Shown here piece by piece: positions 1 through 9,840 of a stretch of 64,000 nucleotides of DNA (its first letter is position 1; the number at the start of each line of letters is the position of its first letter). Made by a program: the position numbers and the translations under genes. Origin of the DNA: Muricomes intestini (GTDB taxonomy: Bacteria > Bacillota > Clostridia > Lachnospirales > Lachnospiraceae); assembly GCF_004346165.1 (NCBI RefSeq), contig NZ_SLZZ01000009.1, positions 62,001 to 126,000 on the forward strand. Direction: 5' to 3'. The notes beneath the pieces are model-generated. The model was not told the origin of the DNA and ran no database searches. It saw nothing but the letters and a program-made list of their open reading frames with translations.

Positions 1-1239
1 TACACGCGGATATTCTTCCATCAATTCAGATTTAGGCAGTCCAAGCTTATAAGCATCATTTACGAGAGCAGCTTCAGTTGGTTCTCCCACTGCATTATTT
101 TCATCATCCAGGTTGGCATCTGAGCACAGAGCCATCGCCATTGCAAGTCTTTTTTCATCAGACCCGCTGTGATGGACCACTGTCATCTTATTCTGGGTCA
201 GTGTACCGGTCTTATCGGAACAGATAATCTGTGTACAGCCTAATGTCTCCACAGCAGTAAGCTTGCGGATCACTGCATTTTTTGCAGACATCTTGGTAAC
301 ACCCATGGAGAGTACAATCGTCACTACGGCTGCCAGGCCTTCCGGAATGGCAGCTACCGCCAGGGAAACTGCGATCATAAATGTATCCAGAGCAAACTCT
401 CCGTTAATTCCTGTTCCTGTCACCTGTGCTCTAATTAGACTTACTGCAAATATTACAACACAGATAATCAACACCAGAATACTTAGAACTTTACTGAGCT
501 GATTCAATTTAATCTGGAGCGGTGTTTCGTCATCTTTTGCATTTGACAGTGCATCGGCAATCTTCCCCATCTCGGTATCCATGCCAGTTGCCGTCACTAC
601 GGCCCTTCCGCGCCCATATACTACCGTGCTTCCCATATAGCACATGTTCTTTCTGTCGCCAAGAGGGACATCCTTTGCTCCGTCCAGATTCAAGACTTTA
701 CAAATTTTATTGACAGGCACAGATTCTCCGGTCAGTGCAGCCTCTTCTATCTTCATGCTGGCACTTTCTATAATTCTTGCATCTGCCGGAACTGCGTCTC
801 CGGCTTCCAGCATAACAATATCCCCCGGAACAAGCTCCTCGCTTCTTATGCTGGCTTGCTTCCCATCGCGGATTACATTTGATGTGGCCGCCGCAATTTC
901 CTGGAGAGCCTCAATCGCTTTCTCAGCCTTGCTCTCCTGCACAACACCCAGCACCGCGTTAATAATCACCACAATCATGATGATGATAGCCTCTGCAAAG
1001 GGCTCACCTTCCAAAACTGATGTGATTCCGGAGATAACCGCAGCTACAATTAGTATAATAATCATAGGATTCGCCAGTTCTCCAAGGAAACGCTGAAAAA
1101 CAGATACTTTTTTTCCTTCTTTTAATTTGTTTGCTCCATATTGCTGCAGCCTTTTTTCAGCCTCCTGGGTACTAAGACCTTCCTCATTAGACTTTTGTTC
1201 CTGCAGTACTTCTTCCACATTGGTTAAGTACTCTTTCAT
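1..1239 (-). CDS. Cation-transporting P-type ATPase (type II, Ca2+/Mn2+ class), C-terminus cut by window edge
   Basis: Membrane pump that uses ATP to move a divalent cation out of the cytoplasm. About 413 N-terminal residues are present and the gene runs off the left edge. Visible in order: cation-ATPase N domain (1-70), two membrane segments (about 57-75 and 83-102), actuator loop with TGES (about 170-173), membrane pair with the PEGL ion-site motif (about 299-302), and the phosphorylation motif DKTGTLTQ with the aspartate at about 342. The start ATG at 1239 follows an AGGAGGT-like site. Its sequence resembles calcium-type (IIA) pumps, but the manganese-type riboswitch directly upstream points to Mn2+ efflux, as described for riboswitch-controlled MgaA/YoaB pumps of streptococci and lactococci. 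Specificity is inference. Confidence 0.93.
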   Translation of the reverse strand, partial: MKEYLTNVEEVLQEQKSNEEGLSTQEAEKRLQQYGANKLKEGKKVSVFQRFLGELANPMIIILIVAAVISGITSVLEGEPFAEAIIIMIVVIINAVLGVVQESKAEKAIEALQEIAAATSNVIRDGKQASIRSEELVPGDIVMLEAGDAVPADARIIESASMKIEEAALTGESVPVNKICKVLNLDGAKDVPLGDRKNMCYMGSTVVYGRGRAVVTATGMDTEMGKIADALSNAKDDETPLQIKLNQLSKVLSILVLIICVVIFAVSLIRAQVTGTGINGEFALDTFMIAVSLAVAAIPEGLAAVVTIVLSMGVTKMSAKNAVIRKLTAVETLGCTQIICSDKTGTLTQNKMTVVHHSGSDEKRLAMAMALCSDANLDDENNAVGEPTEAALVNDAYKLGLPKSELMEEYPRV

Positions 1240-1274
1240 AGTGACCTCCTTTAAGTCTGTTTTCATCCTACGAT

Positions 1275-1309
1275 TAAAAAAAGACTTATCTGTATATACA
1301 GATAAGTCT
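1275..1309 (-). terminator. Riboswitch-controlled intrinsic terminator
   Basis: Perfect palindrome at 1282-1309 (AGACTTATCTG / CAGATAAGTCT around TATATA) followed on the minus strand by a run of T. It lies between the aptamer and the ATPase start and shares its upstream arm with aptamer stem P1. Confidence 0.85.
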
Positions 1310-1419
1310 CGTCATTTCATCAAAAGCCAGGAACTTCTGTTCCGGTTGTTGGCCCTTTCGCGGTTAATCGCCGACTACTCCCTTACTGAATGGCATTGTA
1401 ACACATCCCGCACTTATCC
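1301..1419 (-). ncRNA. yybP-ykoY (manganese) riboswitch aptamer
   Basis: Minus-strand leader between sdaAA and the P-type ATPase. It contains the family's conserved GGGAGTAG segment, a central hairpin arm, and a GACGAGAC segment at the 3' side. The two ends pair as P1: GGATAAGT (1412-1419) with ACTTATC (1301-1307). The same ACTTATC is also one arm of the terminator at 1275-1309, so ligand-stabilised P1 would prevent termination (an ON switch). The identification rests on remembered consensus elements, not a covariance search. Confidence 0.8.
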
Positions 1420-1420
1420 G

Positions 1421-2284
1421 TCAAATATTTTCTGAAATTTCTTTTGCTCTTGGAGTGTTCGCCAACCCGCCTTTTCCTGTTTCACGCAGAGAATCGTTCA
1501 TTGTTTCCCCAACTTCTCTCATGGCATCAATTACCTGGTCCGGAGGAATACGGCTTGTAATGCCTGCCAGAGCCATATCCGCCGCAGACAGCGCATTGAC
1601 AGCTCCCACTACATTTCTTTTTACACAGGGTACTTCAACCAGACCGGCGACAGGATCACAGACAAGTCCCATTAGATTACTCAGGGCCATTGCAGCTGCA
1701 TCCGTAATCTGATTATTGTCTCCGCCTTTTAAATAAACCAGCGCTCCCGCAGCCATTGCGGAGGCAGAGCCTATTTCTGCCTGGCATCCGCCTGATGCGC
1801 CTGCTATAAAAGCCCTGGATGCTATCACCTCTCCGATTCCCGCCGTTACATAAAGACTGTGGAGAATCTCCTGCTCTATATTTCTTTTCTCTCTGAATAA
1901 GGGAACAAGCACCGCCGGTATCACACCACAAGCCCCCGCTGTCGGGGCGGCAACAATCCGCTTCATACAAGCATTGGATTCCCCCATTTGCAAAGCTTGC
2001 GCAATAACTTTAGAAACAAAATTTCCGCAAAGTGTATCTCCTTTTTTGCGGTATGATTCCATCTGTCCCCCCATGCCTCCTACGAGTCCGCTGTTTGAGG
2101 TGAGATTTGTGTCGTAATCATCGCTTGCCCGCAGCATAGCGTCCCACATTCCCTTCATAGTATGGACAGATTCTTCTTCACTAATACCATTTTCCTCCAT
2201 GTCCCCCAACAATACAGCTTTCCAAAATGGGACACTCTTTTCTACGCAAAACTGATTAATTTCTTCCAAAGACTGATAAGCCAT
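1421..2284 (-). CDS. sdaAA: L-serine dehydratase, iron-sulfur-dependent, alpha subunit
   Basis: Catalytic subunit of the two-protein [4Fe-4S] L-serine ammonia-lyase that converts L-serine to pyruvate and ammonia in the cytoplasm. The 287 residues match the usual alpha-subunit length. Conserved family segments are visible: a Gly/Ala-rich PTAGACGVIPAVL stretch, GGCQAEIGSASAMAA, and CDPVAGLVEVPC, whose cysteines are candidate cluster ligands. The start codon immediately follows the sdaAB stop, so the two are co-transcribed and probably translationally coupled. The riboswitch of the downstream ATPase begins right after this stop codon. Confidence 0.95.
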   Translation of the reverse strand: MAYQSLEEINQFCVEKSVPFWKAVLLGDMEENGISEEESVHTMKGMWDAMLRASDDYDTNLTSNSGLVGGMGGQMESYRKKGDTLCGNFVSKVIAQALQMGESNACMKRIVAAPTAGACGVIPAVLVPLFREKRNIEQEILHSLYVTAGIGEVIASRAFIAGASGGCQAEIGSASAMAAGALVYLKGGDNNQITDAAAMALSNLMGLVCDPVAGLVEVPCVKRNVVGAVNALSAADMALAGITSRIPPDQVIDAMREVGETMNDSLRETGKGGLANTPRAKEISENI

Positions 2285-2950
2285 CTATGCTTCCTCCCTG
2301 TCTATATAAGTTACCTTTACAATGCCTTCCTGTTTTTCCAGCCACTTTATAAAAGAGTCCGGCACCGTCTGGTCAATCTCAATGACCATAACTGCCAGTC
2401 CGCCTCTTTTCTCGCGGTGGAGTTGAAGGGTCGCAATGTTGATAGACTCCTTTGCAAGCATGGAAGTCACTTCTGCTACATGCCCGGGAGTATCATGGTT
2501 GTGGACAATCAGTGTAGGACACTCTCCGGTACAGTTCACCACAATGCCGTCCAATTTATTTAACATAATACGGCCTCCGCCCAGAGAAGAGGCCTGCACC
2601 TCTAATACTCTGCCGTCCTCACCGGTTACCTTTAAAAGCGCCGTGTTGGGATGGGCATCCCGTATTTCTATATTCTTTATCTGAAAATCCAGCCCTTCAT
2701 GAGCTGCAATCTTAAAACTCTCAGGAATTCTCATATCATCCGGCTGCATTCCCAGAAGTCCCGCTACAAGTGCTTTGTCTGTACCATGGCCCTTTCCCGT
2801 GGCCGCAAAGGAGCCACAGAGTCCAATTTCTGCTTCTACCGGGCGGCTTCTCAGCAGCTTTCTCGTAACATGTCCTATATGTACCGCCCCCGCTGTATGA
2901 GAACTGGACGGCCCTACCATAACCGGTCCTAAAATATCAAAGATGTTCAT
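2285..2950 (-). CDS. sdaAB: L-serine dehydratase, iron-sulfur-dependent, beta subunit
   Basis: Partner of sdaAA in the Clostridia/Bacillus-type serine dehydratase. It has 221 residues. The N-terminal dehydratase beta domain starts with the typical MNIFDILGPVMVGPSSSHTAG, and a C-terminal ACT domain (about 148-220, beginning near PTLIVHNHDTPGHVAEV) probably senses serine. A strong site (TGGAGGAAG) precedes the ATG. A -10-like TATACT is present about 50 bases upstream, but no clean -35 was found. Confidence 0.95.
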   Translation of the reverse strand: MNIFDILGPVMVGPSSSHTAGAVHIGHVTRKLLRSRPVEAEIGLCGSFAATGKGHGTDKALVAGLLGMQPDDMRIPESFKIAAHEGLDFQIKNIEIRDAHPNTALLKVTGEDGRVLEVQASSLGGGRIMLNKLDGIVVNCTGECPTLIVHNHDTPGHVAEVTSMLAKESINIATLQLHREKRGGLAVMVIEIDQTVPDSFIKWLEKQEGIVKVTYIDREEA

Positions 2951-3081
2951 AATCCGCTTCCTCCAAAAAAGAATGTAAGCCTATTCCTTAATCAGTATAG
3001 CAAATTCTCATTTAAATATCCACGAATTAGTTGCAATTCTCCTGTATTTTCTTCCAAGGTGCTATAATAACACTTTTGTTC

Positions 3082-3687
3082 CTATTCGACAATATGGTTC
3101 CGAATAATCGCCCGGATACTTTCATTTAAATAAGGCTTCAGTTCCTCATAGCTGATCGGGTCATTCTCCAAAATTGTGCTGTATGATGCAGAACTTGCCA
3201 ACTCAATTATCAGAAATAGCATTGTTTTAGGCGCTCTTAACTCTACCTTGGGGTTTTCTTCCACCATTTTACGAAAGAACTGCATAACATTCATTTGTTC
3301 ATCTCCTTCGTTTTTTATGATTGCCTGCCTGAAAATCCCCCAACTGAGATTTTTAGAAATGAATTTGAGTATCGCTTTGTTTTTGACCATCTGATCCAGC
3401 ACATAGTCCACAATAAAGACAATCTTATCTTCAAACTCAGGAATCCCGCATTTTTCAAGCTCTTCATGTGCTGCCATAAAAAGTTTTCCGGCCGTCCTCG
3501 CGATCAGCCTGTCCCGGATTTCATACTTGTCCTTGAAATAAAGGTAAAATGTTCCTTTGGCAACTCCTGCTTTCTGAACAATGTCGTGAATGGATGTTTG
3601 GGAAATACCTTGAGATAAAAACAAGTCATAGGCACTGCCAAACAATGCCTCTAATTTGTGCTGCTTGTTTTTTTCCACTTTCCCCAT
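3082..3687 (-). CDS. TetR/AcrR family transcriptional repressor
   Basis: A 201-residue one-component regulator. The N-terminal helix-turn-helix spans about residues 26-50 (TSIHDIVQKAGVAKGTFYLYF, the classic TetR signature); the remainder is a divergent ligand-binding domain of unknown specificity. The gene is divergent from the MMPL exporter, and the 160-bp gap contains three TGAC-N5-GTCA palindromes, one overlapping this gene's own -35 box. It therefore probably represses both itself and the exporter operon. The inducing ligand cannot be read from sequence. Confidence 0.93.
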   Translation of the reverse strand: MGKVEKNKQHKLEALFGSAYDLFLSQGISQTSIHDIVQKAGVAKGTFYLYFKDKYEIRDRLIARTAGKLFMAAHEELEKCGIPEFEDKIVFIVDYVLDQMVKNKAILKFISKNLSWGIFRQAIIKNEGDEQMNVMQFFRKMVEENPKVELRAPKTMLFLIIELASSASYSTILENDPISYEELKPYLNESIRAIIRNHIVE

Positions 3688-3718
3688 AATTCCACACTCT
3701 TTTCACTCACTTTTCTTC

Positions 3719-3747
3719 ATTATAAATAGAAAGTGACCAAAAGTCAA
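3719..3747 (-). promoter_or_regulatory. Promoter of the tetR-family gene
   Basis: Minus-strand -35 TTGACT (3742-3747) and -10 TATAAT (3719-3724) with a 17-base spacer, a near-consensus sigma-A promoter. Operator 1 (3734-3746) overlaps the -35 box and part of the spacer. Confidence 0.85.
3734..3746. promoter_or_regulatory. TetR-type operator 1
   Basis: Palindrome TGACCAAAAGTCA, format TGAC-N5-GTCA, overlapping the -35 element of the regulator's own promoter. It is the first of three sites of identical format in this gap. Confidence 0.8.
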
Positions 3748-3765
3748 CTTTACATTCAAAAAATA

Positions 3766-3794
3766 TTGACGTATGGTCATTTTGGGTGTATATT
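3766..3794 (+). promoter_or_regulatory. Promoter of the MMPL exporter operon
   Basis: -35 TTGACG (3766-3771) and -10 TATATT (3789-3794), spacer 17 bases. It lies about 50 bases before the start codon at 3848, with operators 2 and 3 on either side of the -10. Confidence 0.85.
3767..3779. promoter_or_regulatory. TetR-type operator 2
   Basis: Palindrome TGACGTATGGTCA. It overlaps the -35 box (TTGACG) of the exporter promoter, so binding would block RNA polymerase. Its centre is 33 bp from operator 1. Confidence 0.8.
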
Positions 3795-3810
3795 ACTTTT
3801 AGTCTAAAAA

Positions 3811-3823
3811 TGACTAAAGGTCA
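3811..3823. promoter_or_regulatory. TetR-type operator 3
   Basis: Palindrome TGACTAAAGGTCA just downstream of the exporter promoter's -10 and upstream of its ribosome site, 44 bp centre-to-centre from operator 2. Both spacings are near whole numbers of helical turns. Confidence 0.75.
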
Positions 3824-3847
3824 TAAATAAAAAGGAGGAAAAACAAC

Positions 3848-5956
3848 ATGGTTAACGTAGGTAAAAAAATAGTAAAGTATCGTGTTGCCATTCTGATACT
3901 CGGTATTTTACTTCTAATACCTTCGGCTCTGGGCTATTTCAAAACCAAAGTAAATTACGACATTCTTTATTATCTTCCTGATAATATTGATACAATGAAA
4001 GGTCAGAATATTCTGATGGATGATTTCAAGAAGGGTGCTTTCGCAATGGAAGTCGTGGAGGGAATGACTACAAAAGAAGAGGCAGCTATAAAGGAAAAGA
4101 TTGAGAATGTAGACGGCGTTGCTGATGTAATATGGTACGATTCTATCGCAGATACTTCTATTCCAATCAACGCACTTCCCAGTAAACTAAAGGATGTATT
4201 TAATACGGATGACGCAACACTGATGGCAATCTTCTTTGACGATACAACTTCCGCAAACAGCACAATGGATGCTATAACAGAAATCCGGAGCATCACCAAT
4301 AAGCAATGTTACTTAAGCAGTATGTCCGCCGTCGTCACGGATATCAGACAGCTGTCAGAAAAGGAAACTCCTATTTATGTCCTGATCGCGGTTATCCTAA
4401 CTTGTATCGTTCTTTCTATATTTATGGACTGCTGGATTCTTCCGCTCTTTTTTATGCTGAGTATTGGAATGGCAATCGTCTATAATATGGGAAGCAACTA
4501 TTTTCTCGGTGAAATTTCATATATTACAAAAGCACTCAGTGCGGTCTTGCAATTAGGTGTCACAATGGACTACTCCATATTTTTGTATCACAGTTATCAG
4601 GAGAATCAACAGCGTTTCCCCAATGATAAAGAACGTGCCATGGCACATGCTATTTCCAATACCTTTTCTTCTGTTCTCGGAAGTTCCCTCACAACGGTGG
4701 CCGGATTTATCGCATTGTGTTTCATGACCTTCACTCTTGGAAAAGATCTTGGCATCGTTATGGCAAAAGGCGTTGTGTTCGGCGTTCTCAGCTGTGTAAC
4801 GATTCTGCCGTCATTTATCATGATCTTTGATAAACTGATTAGGAAAACAACACACCGCACCGTTATGCCGGCCATGGAGAAGCCAGCCAGATTTATCACT
4901 AAACATTTCAAAGTGTTTATTCTGGTATTCCTGGTAGTGCTTCCTCCTGCACTCATCGGTTACAAGAAGGCTGACGTTTATTATAATCTGGATGCTACAC
5001 TTCCAAAATATCTGGACAGCATCAAAGCAAATGAAAAGCTTTCTGAAGAATTTGACATGAATGCCACACATATGGTTCTTGCAAATACAAACCTTTCTTC
5101 CAAAGATGCAAAAGCAATGCTAGATAAAATGTCAGATGTAAAAGGGGTAAAATTTGCACTTGGATTAGATAGTCTGCTTGGCTCTGCAATACCAAGAGAT
5201 GTAATTCCAACCAAGCTTACAGAAACGCTGAAGCAAGGAAACTGGCAACTGTTCCTTGTCCAATCTGAATACAAAGTAGCGACTGAGGAAGTAAACCAAC
5301 AATGCACCAAATTGAATGATATCATCAAAAAATATGATTCCTCTGCAATGTTGATTGGAGAAGCTCCTTGTACGAATGATCTGATCACGATTACCGATAA
5401 GGATTTTAAAGTGGTAAGTGCAATCTCCATTATTGTTGTCTTTCTTATTATAGCAATTGTATTTAGATCCATTTCCCTTCCGGTCATTTTAGTAGCAGTG
5501 ATTGAATTTGCAATATTCATTAACCTTGGGATTCCATATTACACGGGAGTAAAAATGCCTTTCATTGCTTCCATTGTCATCGGAACCATACAGTTGGGCG
5601 CAACCGTAGATTACGCAATTTTGATGACAACACGTTATAAAAAGGAACGCTGTAAAAGGAAGGAGAAGAAAGAATCTATCCGGATTGCATTGGGGTCCTC
5701 CATCACCTCTATCATCTTATCGGCTCTGGGGTTCTTCGCGGCAACCTTCGGCGTTGGTTTATACTCAGACATTGATATGATTTCATCAATCTGTATACTG
5801 ATGGCACGAGGCGCCATCATCAGTATGTTTGTCGTCATTCTCATTCTCCCGTCTATGCTGATGATATTTGACAAATTCATTTGTGCAACAACAAAAGGGA
5901 TGCGGGTGGCAATCGCAGAGCATAGCGCCTTAGCACAAAACCAAGTAAATGCTTAA
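3848..5956 (+). CDS. MMPL/RND-superfamily membrane transporter
   Basis: A 702-residue polytopic inner-membrane protein of the MMPL family, probably a proton-driven exporter of a hydrophobic or lipid-like compound. It shows the expected duplicated plan: a TM helix at the N-terminus (about 12-30), an extracytoplasmic domain, then a cluster of TM helices in each half. Each half carries the family's paired Asp-Tyr: GVTMDYS (D241/Y242) and GATVDYA (D588/Y589), equivalent to the proton-relay residues of mycobacterial MmpL proteins. AAGGAGGAA precedes the ATG. It is co-transcribed with the secreted heptad-repeat protein 24 bases downstream and probably repressed by the divergent TetR protein. The substrate is unknown. 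Confidence 0.93.
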   Translation: MVNVGKKIVKYRVAILILGILLLIPSALGYFKTKVNYDILYYLPDNIDTMKGQNILMDDFKKGAFAMEVVEGMTTKEEAAIKEKIENVDGVADVIWYDSIADTSIPINALPSKLKDVFNTDDATLMAIFFDDTTSANSTMDAITEIRSITNKQCYLSSMSAVVTDIRQLSEKETPIYVLIAVILTCIVLSIFMDCWILPLFFMLSIGMAIVYNMGSNYFLGEISYITKALSAVLQLGVTMDYSIFLYHSYQENQQRFPNDKERAMAHAISNTFSSVLGSSLTTVAGFIALCFMTFTLGKDLGIVMAKGVVFGVLSCVTILPSFIMIFDKLIRKTTHRTVMPAMEKPARFITKHFKVFILVFLVVLPPALIGYKKADVYYNLDATLPKYLDSIKANEKLSEEFDMNATHMVLANTNLSSKDAKAMLDKMSDVKGVKFALGLDSLLGSAIPRDVIPTKLTETLKQGNWQLFLVQSEYKVATEEVNQQCTKLNDIIKKYDSSAMLIGEAPCTNDLITITDKDFKVVSAISIIVVFLIIAIVFRSISLPVILVAVIEFAIFINLGIPYYTGVKMPFIASIVIGTIQLGATVDYAILMTTRYKKERCKRKEKKESIRIALGSSITSIILSALGFFAATFGVGLYSDIDMISSICILMARGAIISMFVVILILPSMLMIFDKFICATTKGMRVAIAEHSALAQNQVNA

Positions 5957-5980
5957 TATACAATTAGGAGGTAGTTGAAA

Positions 5981-8320
5981 ATGAAAAACAGAGAATATAG
6001 AACTTTAGTCGCCCTGGCACTTACTTTGACCCTGACTGCCAGTGCCTTAGGAATCTCACCTGCAGTTTATGCAAAAGAAAGTGCCGCTAAAACAGAAAGT
6101 GCTTCTGATACAAATACATCTAAGACATCATACCAGGCTTCGTCTGATGCGAAACCTTACAAAGATGAAACTGTTTATGCCAAAATTGACGGCACTGGAT
6201 CTGTCACGTCCATTACCGTATCAGATCAGCTAAAAAATATTACAGATACAAACACCATCGAAGATGTTTCTTCTTTAAAAGATATTGAAAATGTAAAGGG
6301 CGATGAAACCTTTTCTCAGAATGGCCAAAAATTGGCATGGACAGGGGACAACAAAAGCATCTGCTATCAGGGAACAATCACACAAACTCTTCCGGTTGAA
6401 ATAAATGTTACTTACGCTCTGAATGGGAAAACTGTCAACCCGGAGGATCTCGAAGGAAAAAGCGGGCACCTGGTCATTCATTATCAATACGAAAACAACA
6501 CCAAATCAACAGTAGAAAAATATACCCCCTTTTTGATGGTGACCGGATTGGTTCTGGACAGTAATATATTTACAAATGTTACCACCTCAAACGGGAAGCT
6601 TGTATCCGATGGTGACCGTGATATTGCAATCGGCATGGGGCTCCCGGGACTCAAAGCAAATCTGGGCGTATCTGATCTGGATGTCCCTGACTATTTTGAG
6701 GTCGAAGCAGATGTTGCAGATTATCAGCCTGCAGATGGCATTACTATCGCCACAAACCAGATTTTCAACAACCTGGAGACTGATCAGTTCGACAGCTTAT
6801 CTGATTTGCTAGATTCCATGAACAGTCTGCAGTCAGCGGCAGATCAGCTTGTGGATGGTTCCGGTGAACTAAGGACCGGGCTCGATACGCTGCTTTCCTC
6901 TTCCGGGGCTTTGACAAAGGGCATCGGGCAGCTTGCAGAAGGCGGCATTACTCTAAAGAGTGGCGCGCAAACTCTTGTCTCAGGGAGCAGTGAGCTGGCT
7001 CTTGGAAGCCAGACACTTTCAGACGGAACCAGCAAACTTTCAAGTGGAACCGGGACCTTAAAAAACGGCGTTTCCGACTTGAATATAAATCTGGCCAGGG
7101 CTTCTGCGATTGCCTCCGGTGATCTGAAAGCAGGTGTTATAACACTAAGTGACAGTGTAGATGCCATGAAGCCTGAACTTACATCAACGCTTACCCAGCT
7201 TGCAGGGGGAATACAACAGTTAAATAATGGTTTAAACACAGTGCAGGACGGACAGCAGTCAAGTTTAAAGGACGGTGCTGCTGCGTTAAGCAGCGTTCTG
7301 AATAACGGGACCCCGCAAACCGGAGGGAAAAACATGTCTGTACTGGCTCAGGAAACACTCGAAGCTGCCAATGCTCTCCAGGGACAAATTGGAAACTCTT
7401 CAATCACCACTTCTGCCAGTGATGCCGTAACAGATGACGGCAAGACTGACAGCGCCATCGCCAGATTGAACGATGTTGCCGCCGGCCTGGATGAATCTGA
7501 TCCAGCAACTGCTGCTACTATCCGGAGCGCAATGGATGCCCTAAACTCTGGTCAGGAAATCCGAAATGCAAAAGCTTCTGAGCTTGACAGTCAGATCCAT
7601 GCACAGTCTGATACAATCAGCAACGCTTCAAATATGGCTGCCGACAATCTGACAACAATTATTACCGATGCAACCATGCTGAAGGGAATGGCTGACAGTC
7701 TTGCACCAAACGCATCTGCCATTAGTGCCGGTGTTACACAGGCTGCGGATGGCGTAGCCAAAATTAATACGCTGATTACCGACAACGATAAAGGACTTCC
7801 CCAGGTCAGCCATAAGTTGAACGAATTGCAACAGGGAACAACTGCCCTGAAAGAAGGAATCGCTGGTGAAAACGGCCTTGCAAATGGTTTGGTACAATTA
7901 TCCGCAGGCGCTTCTAAACTCAACAGCGGCGCAGCTTCTCTTGACGAAAACATGCAGGCTGCAGATGCTGGTGCAAAAAGTGTAACAGCCGGCGCCTCCC
8001 AGCTGTCCTCGGGAGCTCTCGCACTTGATAACGGCGCCGGTGCCCTCTCCAATGGAATCCAGAGTCTTCAGGTAGGATCCGCTGCCCTGGTTGATGGCGT
8101 AAAAAAACTGGATGATGGTGCCGCAACTCTGAATGACGGCATGATTCAATTCAATGAAAAAGGGATTCAGAAACTTGTAAGCGTATTTAACGGCGATATC
8201 GATGGCCTGCTGGATAAACTAAGCACAATGCTCGATGCCTCAAGAAAATACAAGAACTTCTCCGGCATTTCCAATAATATGGATGGACAGGTAAAATTTG
8301 TCTTTGTTTCAGATAAATAA
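5981..8320 (+). CDS. Secreted xxxLxxG heptad-repeat protein
   Basis: A protein of 779 residues. It starts with a signal peptide (hydrophobic stretch about 10-28 with an AKES-like cleavage zone). A region of about 240 residues without repeats follows, and then from about residue 285 a long array of seven-residue xxxLxxG units (for example SGELRTGLDTL, SGTGTLKNG). These units are known from YhgE/Pip-like proteins and form an extended helical rod outside the membrane. The start at 5981 is preferred over the in-frame TTG six bases earlier because AGGAGG sits 9 bases before it. No C-terminal membrane segment is visible. Pairing with an MMPL transporter suggests a periplasmic or cell-surface partner for that exporter; this is inference. 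Confidence 0.85.
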   Translation: MKNREYRTLVALALTLTLTASALGISPAVYAKESAAKTESASDTNTSKTSYQASSDAKPYKDETVYAKIDGTGSVTSITVSDQLKNITDTNTIEDVSSLKDIENVKGDETFSQNGQKLAWTGDNKSICYQGTITQTLPVEINVTYALNGKTVNPEDLEGKSGHLVIHYQYENNTKSTVEKYTPFLMVTGLVLDSNIFTNVTTSNGKLVSDGDRDIAIGMGLPGLKANLGVSDLDVPDYFEVEADVADYQPADGITIATNQIFNNLETDQFDSLSDLLDSMNSLQSAADQLVDGSGELRTGLDTLLSSSGALTKGIGQLAEGGITLKSGAQTLVSGSSELALGSQTLSDGTSKLSSGTGTLKNGVSDLNINLARASAIASGDLKAGVITLSDSVDAMKPELTSTLTQLAGGIQQLNNGLNTVQDGQQSSLKDGAAALSSVLNNGTPQTGGKNMSVLAQETLEAANALQGQIGNSSITTSASDAVTDDGKTDSAIARLNDVAAGLDESDPATAATIRSAMDALNSGQEIRNAKASELDSQIHAQSDTISNASNMAADNLTTIITDATMLKGMADSLAPNASAISAGVTQAADGVAKINTLITDNDKGLPQVSHKLNELQQGTTALKEGIAGENGLANGLVQLSAGASKLNSGAASLDENMQAADAGAKSVTAGASQLSSGALALDNGAGALSNGIQSLQVGSAALVDGVKKLDDGAATLNDGMIQFNEKGIQKLVSVFNGDIDGLLDKLSTMLDASRKYKNFSGISNNMDGQVKFVFVSDK

Positions 8321-8325
8321 CACAA

Positions 8326-8378
8326 GTACAGAAAAAGGGGCAGTCTCCTCGTCGAGAAAGCTGTCTCTTTTTCTGTAC
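8326..8378. terminator. Hairpin between the heptad-repeat gene and gdhA
   Basis: Long inverted repeat: GTACAGAAAAAGGGGCAG on the left and CTGTCTCTTTTTCTGTAC on the right. It sits after the exporter operon and after gdhA (convergent), so it could terminate both. The U-tract is inside the 3' arm rather than after it. Confidence 0.6.
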
Positions 8379-8441
8379 CTATGCTCTTTTCTGCCTATGT
8401 GAATATTTAGGTGTTTGCAAAACGTCAAAACCTACAGTATT

Positions 8442-9788
<1,347 letters not shown>

Positions 9789-9801
9789 CTAAAATGTAAT
9801 A

Positions 9802-9827
9802 AATAGAGTGTCTTTCAACACTCTATT
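9802..9827 (-). terminator. Terminator-like hairpin after rpsU, in the gdhA leader
   Basis: Nine-base perfect stem AATAGAGTG / CACTCTATT with an 8-base loop, followed on the minus strand by a T-rich stretch. It lies between the rpsU stop and the gdhA ribosome site. Confidence 0.6.
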
Positions 9828-9840
9828 CATCTGCACATAT

